From: Cupriavidus pampae
Lineage (GTDB): Bacteria > Pseudomonadota > Gammaproteobacteria > Burkholderiales > Burkholderiaceae
DNA: 64,000 nt
Direction: 5' to 3'
Assembly: GCF_914271485.1 (NCBI RefSeq)
Contig: NZ_CAJZAG010000008.1
Span: 372,001 to 436,000, forward strand
Part shown: piece by piece, positions 50,439 through 57,788 of the stretch
Position numbering within the stretch: the stretch's first letter is position 1
Layout: every line of letters starts with the position of its first letter
The notes under the pieces: generated by a model
The model's input: the letters and a program-made list of their open reading frames with translations, nothing else
What the model was told of the DNA's origin: nothing
Databases searched by the model: none
Translations under genes and position numbers: made by a program

Positions 50439-50534
50439 GCGCAAACCGGCGCAACCGGAGTCCATGTGGTGTGGCGGTTATATAGCCATGATGGATCGTT
50501 ATTTCGCGTTCGATAGCATTTGCGGTAGTGTTAC

Positions 50535-50569
50535 GTGCGTTATAGGCTCGATGTGATGCCGTAACGCAC
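50535..50569. promoter_or_regulatory. inverted repeat upstream of the second binding-protein gene
   Basis: GTGCGTTA (50535-50542) and TAACGCAC (50562-50569) are perfect inverted arms 19 bp apart, with further partial symmetry (GTTA...ATAAC) outside. It ends 29 bases before the ATG. Either an operator or a leader hairpin. Confidence 0.45.
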
Positions 50570-50598
50570 CATAACGAAGACTGACTACTGGAGAACAT

Positions 50599-51420
50599 AT
50601 GCGATCGATTCGTACCGGCTTGCGCACGGGTTGGATCTCGTCCCTGCTGGCTGCGGCGCTGCTGGCCGGCGCCGGGCTGACTGCCACGGCCGCCAGCGCC
50701 GCGGACCTGCTGGACTCGGTGAAACAGGCCGGTGTGCTGAAAATCGGCATTGAAGGCACGTATCCCCCGTTTGGCTACCGTGGCGCCAAGAACGAGCTTG
50801 AAGGGTTTGACGTGGACGTCGCGCGCGCGGTGGCCGCCAAGCTGGGCGTCAAGCCGGAGTTCGTGACCACCGAGTGGAGCGCGATCATTGCGGGCCTGCA
50901 GGCTGGCAAGTTCGACATCATCGTCAATCAGGTCTCGGTCACGCCGCAGCGCAAGCAGGCGCTCGATTTCTCCACGCCGTACGTCTACTCGGCCGCGCAG
51001 CTGATTCAGCGCAAGGACGACAAGCGCGAGTTCAAGTCGCTCGACGACCTCAAGGGCCACAAGCTCGGCGTCAGCCTGGGCAGCAACTACAACGAACTTG
51101 CCAAGTCGGTGCCCGGCATTGACGTAAAGACCTACCCGGGCGCGCCGGAATATCTGCGCGATCTCGCCTCGGAGCGTGTCGATGCGGCGCTCAACGACCG
51201 CCTGATGGTCAACTATCTGATCAAGAATGCCAATCTGCCGTTGCGTCCCGGTGCGGTGGTGGCCGGCGCCAGCTCGGAAGTCGCGATCCCGTTCCGCAAG
51301 GACAATCCGAAGTTCGCGCAGGCCATCGACAAGGCGCTGGACGATCTGCGCAAGGATGGCACGCTGACGAAGCTGTCCACCAAGTGGTTCGGCTCGGATG
51401 TGACGAAGGCGTCGAAGTAA
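50599..51420 (+). CDS. amino-acid ABC transporter substrate-binding protein (FliY/TcyJ-like)
   Basis: 273 residues, signal peptide ending TAASA-ADLLD. Type II periplasmic fold: VLKIGIEGTYPPFGYRGAKN, EGFDVDVARAVAAKLGV, GKFDIIVNQVSVTPQRKQAL. This resembles cystine-binding FliY/TcyJ proteins. The permease gene follows after a hairpin. No ATPase gene is nearby. Confidence 0.9.
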   Translation: MRSIRTGLRTGWISSLLAAALLAGAGLTATAASAADLLDSVKQAGVLKIGIEGTYPPFGYRGAKNELEGFDVDVARAVAAKLGVKPEFVTTEWSAIIAGLQAGKFDIIVNQVSVTPQRKQALDFSTPYVYSAAQLIQRKDDKREFKSLDDLKGHKLGVSLGSNYNELAKSVPGIDVKTYPGAPEYLRDLASERVDAALNDRLMVNYLIKNANLPLRPGAVVAGASSEVAIPFRKDNPKFAQAIDKALDDLRKDGTLTKLSTKWFGSDVTKASK

Positions 51421-51435
51421 ATTTCAAAGATTGGT

Positions 51436-51468
51436 AGGCCCTCCGACCGCGGCAGCGGGGGAGGGCCT
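51436..51468 (+). terminator. hairpin between binding protein and permease genes
   Basis: AGGCCCTCC (51436-51444) pairs perfectly with GGAGGGCCT (51460-51468). Only a weak T-run follows, so it may reduce rather than stop read-through into the permease gene. Confidence 0.6.
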
Positions 51469-51529
51469 TGTTGCATCCGCGGGTCGAGTATGATCGCGGC
51501 CATCGCAAAGTCGTTCGCCCTACGCCCCC

Positions 51530-52189
51530 ATGTCAGCTCTCACGCTAGTCACTGATTCGTTGCCAATCCTGCTACAGGGGGCATTGCTCACGCTCAAGTT
51601 CGCGGTGCTGTCGATGATCTTCGGGCTGATCATCGGCGTCGTGGTGGCGCTGATGGGCATCAGCCATTCAAAAGCGTTGAAGGCGGTCTCGCGCACGTAC
51701 GTCAGCCTCATGCGCGGCACGCCATTGCTCGTGCAGATCTTTGTTGTCTACTACGGGCTGCCAAGCGTCGGTATCGCGCTGGAGCCGACGCCCGCGGGCG
51801 TGCTCACGCTGAGCCTCAACGTGGGGGCGTATCTGTCGGAAAGCATGCGCGGCGCGATTCTGGGCATCCCGCGTGGACAGTGGATGGCCGCGTACAGCCT
51901 GGGCCTGACGCCCGCGCAGACGCTGCGCTATGTGGTGGGTCCGCAGGCCTTGCGGCTGGCCGTGCCGAGCCTGTCCAACAGCCTGATCAGCCTGATCAAG
52001 GACACGTCGCTGGTCTCGGTCATCACCGTCACGGAACTGTTGCGCACCGCGCAGGAAATCATCGCGGCCACGTATCAGCCGCTGCCGCTGTATCTGGCCG
52101 TGGCGGCCATCTACTGGGTGCTCAGCACCGGGCTGTCGTTCCTGCAGCGCGGCCTGGAGCGACGCCTGTCGCTACCCGGCCGGCACTGA
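51530..52189 (+). CDS. polar amino-acid ABC transporter permease (TcyL-like)
   Basis: 219 residues with about five helices. HisM-type signatures: ISHSKALKAVSRTYVSLMRG and TPLLVQIFVVYYGLP, then the EAA loop GQWMAAYSLGLTPAQTLRYV. It would pair with the binding protein upstream; an ATPase must be supplied elsewhere. It ends 13 bp before the end of the convergent cphA' gene. Confidence 0.92.
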   Translation: MSALTLVTDSLPILLQGALLTLKFAVLSMIFGLIIGVVVALMGISHSKALKAVSRTYVSLMRGTPLLVQIFVVYYGLPSVGIALEPTPAGVLTLSLNVGAYLSESMRGAILGIPRGQWMAAYSLGLTPAQTLRYVVGPQALRLAVPSLSNSLISLIKDTSLVSVITVTELLRTAQEIIAATYQPLPLYLAVAAIYWVLSTGLSFLQRGLERRLSLPGRH

Positions 52190-52202
52190 CAGGAACAGGC
52201 GC

Positions 52203-54773
52203 TCAACCCTCGGCGATGCGCTTCTCGATATGGCCGAGCGCTTCCTCGACCTGATCGACGAGGATCAGGCACAGGTCGCCAGGCTGCAGCGCCGCCAGGC
52301 CGGTATCGATGGCGAGGAACTCGCCACGGATCTCTTCCACACGCAGTGCGCGTTGCGCGCCCTGCAGGCCCTCGCGCAGCAGCGCTAACACCTCGCCGTC
52401 TTCGCGACCGCGCTGGCACTGATCCTGATAGAGCACGACGTTGTCGAACACGCCACCGAGGATCTGCGTCTGACGACGGATATCCTCGTCGCGCCGGTCG
52501 CCGGCCCCACTGATCACCACCACGCGGCGCTTGGCGGGAATCGATTCCACCGCGTTGCACAGCGCCTGGATCGCGTCGGGATTGTGACCGTAGTCGGCAA
52601 TCAGCGTCGCGCCCTTGTAGTCGAACACGTTGAAGCGTCCCGGTGCGGTGGCCGCGTCGTTGACGAACGTGGCCAGGCCGCGGCGAATCACGGCCCAGTC
52701 GATGCCGAGCGCCCAGGCGGCCGCGATCGACGACATCGCGTTCTCCACCTGGAAGCCAATGCTGCCGTTGCGCGTGAGCGGAATCTCGGCCAGCGCGATG
52801 CGGGTCTGCGTCTCGCCCTCGGTCGCCACAATGTCCGCGCCCTCGACGAACACCACACGGCGGCCCTGCGCGCGATGGAGCGCCATCGTCGGCAGGTTCG
52901 GATCGTGCGCGAAGAAGGTGACTGTGCCCGGGCACGCATCGGCCATGCGCGCGACCATCGGATCGGCCGCGTTGAGCACCGCCATGCCATGCGGCGCGAC
53001 GTTCTGCACGATCACGCTCTTGAGCACGGCAAGATCTTCCACCGTGCTGATATACGACAGGCCCAGGTGATCGCCTTCGCCGACGTTGGTCACCACCGCC
53101 ACGTCGCAGCGGTCGAACGCCAGACCCTCGCGCAGCAGGCCGCCGCGCGCGGTTTCAAACACGGCCGCGTCCACGTCGGGATGCAGCAGCACGTTGCGCG
53201 CGCTGCGCGGACCGCTGCAGTCGCCGGTGTCGATGCGCTCGCCCTGGATATACACGCCATCGGTGCCGGTCATACCCATGCGCAGGCCGCTGGTCGCCAG
53301 CAGATGCGTGATCAGCCGGACCGTGGTGGTCTTGCCATTGGTGCCCGATACCGCGATGACCGGAATGCGGCCATCGTCGCCATCGGCGAACATGGTCGAG
53401 ATAATGGCCTCGCCAACCGCGCGACCCTTGCCATACGACGGCTGCAGGTGCATGCGCAGGCCCGGTGCCGCGTTGACTTCGACGATGCCGCCGGCCTGTT
53501 CCTCGAACGGCTTGAGCATGGTCTCGCAGACCGCATCCACGCCGCAGATATCGAGCCCGACCATCTGCGCCGCGGCCACCGCGCGCGCGGCGATGTCCGG
53601 ATGGACGTCGTCGGTCACGTCGGTCGCGCTGCCACCGGTGGAGAGGTTCGCGTTGTTGCGCAACACCACGCGTGTGCCCTTGGCCGGCACCGATTCCGCG
53701 GTCAGGCCCTGCTTGGCGAGCACGGCCAGCGCGATGTCATCGAAACGAATCTTGGTCAGCGACGTCGCATGGCCTTCGCCACGGCGCGGATCGCTGTTCA
53801 CGGTGTCCACCAGCTGGCGCACCGTGTGCGCGCCGTCACCGATCACCTGCGGCGGATCGCGGCGCGCGGCGGCCACGAGGTGCTTGCCAACCACGAGCAG
53901 ACGGAAGTCGTGACCGGGGATGTAGCGCTCGACGATCACGTCGGACGAGATATCCGAAGCCACCTCGTACGCGGTCATCACTTCCTCGCGCGTGCGAATG
54001 CGCACGGCCACGCCCTTGCCCTGGTTACCGTCGCGCGGCTTGACCACCACCGGTGCGTCGATCTCCTGCGCGGCTACCCAGGCCTCCTCGGCGCTGCGCA
54101 CCGAACGGCCGCGCGGCACTGGCACGCCGGCGGCGTGCAGCAGGCTCTTGGTCAGTTCCTTGTCCTGCGCGATGGACTCGGCCACGGCGCTGGTCTGATC
54201 GGTTTCGGCGGCCTGAATGCGGCGCTGCTTGCTGCCCCAGCCGAACTGGACCATCGAACCCTGCGTCAGGCGGCGGTACGGAATTCCGCGTGCCACCGCC
54301 GCGTAGACGATCGAGCCGGTGCTCGGGCCCAGGCGCACGTCTTCATCGAGCTCGCGCAGCCGATGCAGCGCGTCGTCGAGATCGAACGGGGCGTCGTCGC
54401 GCGCGGCGATGATCAGTTGCTCGGCCAGCGTGAACGCCAGGCGGCCCACGTCCTCCTCGCTGTATTCCACGACCACCTGATAGGTGCCGGGCTCTACAGT
54501 GGGGGAAGCATTGCTGAACGTGACCGGGCAGCCGGCGGCGGCCTGCAGTCGCAGCGCTGCCACTTCGAGCGCGTGCGCCAGCGAGGGCGAACCGGTTTCG
54601 TCATCGGGCCGCAGCGGGCCGATGGCGGGGAAGCGCGCGCGCAGGCGGTCTTCGAAGCCCGGCAGTTCGGCCAGCAGGTGCGAGGCGTCCGAGCACGCGA
54701 CGATCGCTTCGATCGCGGTATGCCGGCACCAGAGATTCGGGCCACGCAGGGCCCGGATGCGAGAAACTTCCAT
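52203..54773 (-). CDS. cphA': second cyanophycin synthetase (CphA')
   Basis: 856 residues from the ATG at 54771-54773. Same three-part layout as CphA: N-domain (about 1-160), ATP-grasp (about 190-450, KSLLHAAGVPVPRG, VVVKPRDGNQGKGVAV, GIVEVNAAPGLRMHL), and Mur-ligase-like domain with P-loop GTNGKTTTV and ADYGHNPDAI. The N-domain is shortened, and the HILEH motif of the upstream CphA is HALEV (residues 67-71). CphA enzymes join Asp and Arg from ATP. It follows cphA by 47 bases. A primary versus auxiliary role is unresolved. Confidence 0.93.
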   Translation of the reverse strand: MEVSRIRALRGPNLWCRHTAIEAIVACSDASHLLAELPGFEDRLRARFPAIGPLRPDDETGSPSLAHALEVAALRLQAAAGCPVTFSNASPTVEPGTYQVVVEYSEEDVGRLAFTLAEQLIIAARDDAPFDLDDALHRLRELDEDVRLGPSTGSIVYAAVARGIPYRRLTQGSMVQFGWGSKQRRIQAAETDQTSAVAESIAQDKELTKSLLHAAGVPVPRGRSVRSAEEAWVAAQEIDAPVVVKPRDGNQGKGVAVRIRTREEVMTAYEVASDISSDVIVERYIPGHDFRLLVVGKHLVAAARRDPPQVIGDGAHTVRQLVDTVNSDPRRGEGHATSLTKIRFDDIALAVLAKQGLTAESVPAKGTRVVLRNNANLSTGGSATDVTDDVHPDIAARAVAAAQMVGLDICGVDAVCETMLKPFEEQAGGIVEVNAAPGLRMHLQPSYGKGRAVGEAIISTMFADGDDGRIPVIAVSGTNGKTTTVRLITHLLATSGLRMGMTGTDGVYIQGERIDTGDCSGPRSARNVLLHPDVDAAVFETARGGLLREGLAFDRCDVAVVTNVGEGDHLGLSYISTVEDLAVLKSVIVQNVAPHGMAVLNAADPMVARMADACPGTVTFFAHDPNLPTMALHRAQGRRVVFVEGADIVATEGETQTRIALAEIPLTRNGSIGFQVENAMSSIAAAWALGIDWAVIRRGLATFVNDAATAPGRFNVFDYKGATLIADYGHNPDAIQALCNAVESIPAKRRVVVISGAGDRRDEDIRRQTQILGGVFDNVVLYQDQCQRGREDGEVLALLREGLQGAQRALRVEEIRGEFLAIDTGLAALQPGDLCLILVDQVEEALGHIEKRIAEG

Positions 54774-54820
54774 AGAATCGCTTATCCGTTTTACTTTGCG
54801 ACGAACTTTTGTGGCGCCGC

Positions 54821-57463
54821 TCAACCGCGGCGGCCGCCACGGCCGAGCCACTGGTGCACGAGCTCCACCGCGGACTCCGTCGACGCTTCGTCGCACTGGA
54901 GCACCAGCAGGTCGCCGGCCACGAGTTGCGACAGCGCGGACTCGATCGCCGCGCGGCGGCCACCTTCATCGATGATCTTCGTGACGCGCCGGCCTTCATA
55001 CAGGCCCTGACGCAGCAACGCGCGCGCCTCGGTATCGGGCAGGTCGCGCCGCACGCTGTGGTCTTCGCACAGGAACACGCGATCGAACGTCTTGCCGATG
55101 ATTTTGCCCTGACGCACGAGGTCCTCGTCGCGACGCTGCACGCCCGCGCCGAACACGAGCATGCGGCGCTCGGACGGAAAGCGGTCCAGCGCGGCGGCCA
55201 GTGCCTCGAGTGCCGGCGCATTGTGCGCATCGTCGACGATCACGGTCGCGCCATTGCGTTCGAACAGCGTGAAGCGGCCCGGCACGTCGACCTGGCCCAC
55301 ATCGAACGTCACCACGCCCGCGCGAATCAGATCGTTCGAGATGCCGAGCGCCCAACCGGTGGCGATCGCGGCCAGCACGTTCTCTACCTGGAACGCCACG
55401 CGGCCCGCATACGTCAGCGGAATCGCGCCAACGTCGGTCAGCGCGGTCTCGCTCTGGCCAACGGCCAGCACGACCTTGCCGTCGCGCACGTACACCGCGC
55501 GCTTGCCGGCGGCACGATGCGCGGCAATCGCGGGCAGATCCGCGCTGAGGCCGAAGAAGATCACGTCGCCGTCGCACAGTTCGGCCATGTCCGCCACGCG
55601 CGGATCGCGCGCGTTCAGCACGGCTACGCCGTCCTTGAGCACCACGTCCACCTGCGTGCGCAACACGCTGACCATGCGGTCGATGTCCTCGACGTAGTAG
55701 TCGTCGAGGTGATCGGGCTCGTCGATATTGGTGACCACGCCCACCTGGCAGCGGTCATAGGCGAGGCCTTCGGAGAGAATCGCGCCGCTGTCGTTCTCGA
55801 ACACCGCGGCTTCCACCGCGCGGTTCATCAGGATGCGCTGTCCGGCTTCCCAGTTCGCGCGATCGCCGCGCTCCACCTGACGGCGGTCGAGGTACAGGCC
55901 ATCGCTGCAGGCCAGACCCGTGTGCTTGCCCGACAGCTGCAGCAGCCGCGCGACGATGCGCGCGACCACGGTCTTGCCGTTGGTGCCGGTAATGCCGACC
56001 ACCGGAATGCGGCCGTCATCGACCTGCCCGTCGCGTGTGCGGAACAGGTGATCGACGATCGCCGGGCCCACCGGGCGCGGTGTGCCGTCGGCCGGCTTCA
56101 GGTGCATGAGCAGACCGGGGCCCGCGTTGACTTCGACTACCGCGCCGCCCTGTTCGGCGAGCGGTCGCGAGATGTCCTGTGCCACGAGGTCCACGCCAGC
56201 GATATCGAGGCCCACCACGCGCGCGGCCAGCGATGCATGCTTGGCCACGCTCGGATGCACGCGGTCGGTCACGTCGAACGCCACGTTGCCGTTGCGCTGG
56301 ATCAGGATCGTCTTGCCCGCGGGCGCGATCGACTCGCCATCGACGAGGCCCTGACGGCGCAGCTCGAGGCGCGCGGCCGAGTCCAGGCGGACGCGATTCA
56401 GCGGATGGTCTTCGGTGCTGCCACGGCGCGGATCGGAATTGATCTGCGCATCGATCAGTTCGTCGATGGTCGAGGTGCCGTCGCCGACCACGCTCGCGGT
56501 CTCGCCCATCGCGGCGGCCACGAGGCGGCCGCCGACCACCAGCAGGCGGTGCTCGTTGCCGGGCACGAAGCGCTCGACGATCACGCCGCCGCCTTCATCG
56601 ATGGCCACCGCGTAGGCGGTTTCCACTTCCTCGCGCGTCATCAGGTTCGTGAACACGCCGCGGCCGTGGTTGCCATCGTACGGCTTGACCACCACCGGCA
56701 CACCGATATCGGTGGCCGCGTCCCACGCATCCTCGGCGCTCTCGACCATGCGGCCTTCGGGCACCGGCACGCCGCACGACTCGAGCAGACTCTTGGTCAG
56801 ATCCTTGTCGCGCGAGATGCTTTCGCCGATCGCGCTCGTGCGATCGGTCTCGGCGGTCCAGATGCGACGCTGACGCGCACCGTAACCAAGTTGAACCAGA
56901 TTGCCGTCGGAGAGTCGGAGGGAAGGGATGTCGCGATCGTCGGCCGCATCGACGATGCAGGCCGTGCTCGGGCCGAGGCAATGTTCCTCGACGAGATCGC
57001 GCAGTTTTTCCACCGTGGCGGGCACGTCGAACGGGCGATCCTCGATCGCGGCCATCACGAGGTCACGCGCGGAGAACAGCGCCGCGCGCGTGACTTCTTC
57101 ATGCCAGGCGCGGACGATCACCTTGTACACGCCGCGCACCGGGGTCTCGCGCGCCTTGCCGAAGCCGCCGGGCATGCCGGCCAGGTTCTGCAGCTCGAGG
57201 GTCACGTGCTCGAGGATGTGGCCGGGCCACGTACCTTCCTTGAGCCGCTGCAGGAAGCCGCCGCGTTCGCCGATGCTGCATCGATGCTCGATCAGCGTCG
57301 GTAGCCACGTGGACAGCCGCTCGTAGAAGCCCGGAATCTTGTTGGAGGGAAAATCCTCCAGTTCCCCGATATCGACCCATGCCTCGAGCACTGGCCGATA
57401 TGTCCACATATTCGGGCCGCGCAGCGACATGACATCGAAAATCTCAATGTCCTTCTTTTTCAT
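54821..57463 (-). CDS. cphA: cyanophycin synthetase (CphA)
   Basis: 880 residues. N-domain (about 1-160) with RCSIGERGGFLQRLKEGTW and GHILEHVTLELQNLAG (H82, E85, H86), ATP-grasp (about 215-475, VVVKPYDGNHGRGVFTNL, AVVEVNAGPGLLMHLKP), and Mur-ligase domain with P-loop GTNGKTVVA (near 493) and the adenylate-binding DDAHNAP. It adds Asp to the backbone and then Arg to its side chain. Synechocystis-type enzymes have a primer-making hydrolytic site in the N-domain with a matching motif. It is the first gene of the minus-strand cphA-cphA' pair. No clear ribosome site; the ATG is set by the conserved MKKKDIEIFDVMSLRGPNMW start. Confidence 0.96.
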   Translation of the reverse strand: MKKKDIEIFDVMSLRGPNMWTYRPVLEAWVDIGELEDFPSNKIPGFYERLSTWLPTLIEHRCSIGERGGFLQRLKEGTWPGHILEHVTLELQNLAGMPGGFGKARETPVRGVYKVIVRAWHEEVTRAALFSARDLVMAAIEDRPFDVPATVEKLRDLVEEHCLGPSTACIVDAADDRDIPSLRLSDGNLVQLGYGARQRRIWTAETDRTSAIGESISRDKDLTKSLLESCGVPVPEGRMVESAEDAWDAATDIGVPVVVKPYDGNHGRGVFTNLMTREEVETAYAVAIDEGGGVIVERFVPGNEHRLLVVGGRLVAAAMGETASVVGDGTSTIDELIDAQINSDPRRGSTEDHPLNRVRLDSAARLELRRQGLVDGESIAPAGKTILIQRNGNVAFDVTDRVHPSVAKHASLAARVVGLDIAGVDLVAQDISRPLAEQGGAVVEVNAGPGLLMHLKPADGTPRPVGPAIVDHLFRTRDGQVDDGRIPVVGITGTNGKTVVARIVARLLQLSGKHTGLACSDGLYLDRRQVERGDRANWEAGQRILMNRAVEAAVFENDSGAILSEGLAYDRCQVGVVTNIDEPDHLDDYYVEDIDRMVSVLRTQVDVVLKDGVAVLNARDPRVADMAELCDGDVIFFGLSADLPAIAAHRAAGKRAVYVRDGKVVLAVGQSETALTDVGAIPLTYAGRVAFQVENVLAAIATGWALGISNDLIRAGVVTFDVGQVDVPGRFTLFERNGATVIVDDAHNAPALEALAAALDRFPSERRMLVFGAGVQRRDEDLVRQGKIIGKTFDRVFLCEDHSVRRDLPDTEARALLRQGLYEGRRVTKIIDEGGRRAAIESALSQLVAGDLLVLQCDEASTESAVELVHQWLGRGGRRG

Positions 57464-57788
57464 CGATTTAGCTATTTAAGCTTCAGGCTGTGGGCGGATG
57501 CCCACGAATGCAAACCACAACCTTTCAGTAACGTTACAGCGAGAGATGCGTTGACGCTAAGTAGACGCTTAAGACTCGTTGTTGAATCCCTGTTACCGAC
57601 CCCCTAAAAGCCTTGTGCACTGCACCAGGCCACCCGCTGGTTTGCGTTATGTATACTTGCGGGCAAAATCGCGGGCCGCCAGTCGCCGCCCGCGTCAATT
57701 TGTTTCAAGTTATGTCCGACTTTGACGGTTTTTCCATGTCTTTCGGACGATTTTGCGCCTGCTTTTGCGCGAACAACGCGCACCGACA
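57464..57788. other. divergent promoter region of cphA and the ABC exporter
   Basis: 325 bp without a gene. Near cphA it is AT-rich and holds a hairpin GTGGGC-ggat-GCCCAC (57490-57505), 27-42 bases before the cphA ATG, and a perfect palindrome GTAACGTTAC (57528-57537). A TATACT (57652-57657) on the plus strand is a possible -10 for the exporter gene. No consensus -35 is visible. Confidence 0.55.
57528..57537. promoter_or_regulatory. palindrome GTAACGTTAC upstream of cphA
   Basis: A perfect ten-base palindrome 65 bp before the cphA start, within the divergent promoter region. It is a candidate operator; regulator unknown. Confidence 0.35.

Noticed and set aside
52584-57304. Two long plus-strand frames (808 and 831 codons) opposite cphA' and cphA
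   Set aside because: Both mirror genuine synthetase genes; their resemblance to each other follows from the similarity of cphA and cphA'.
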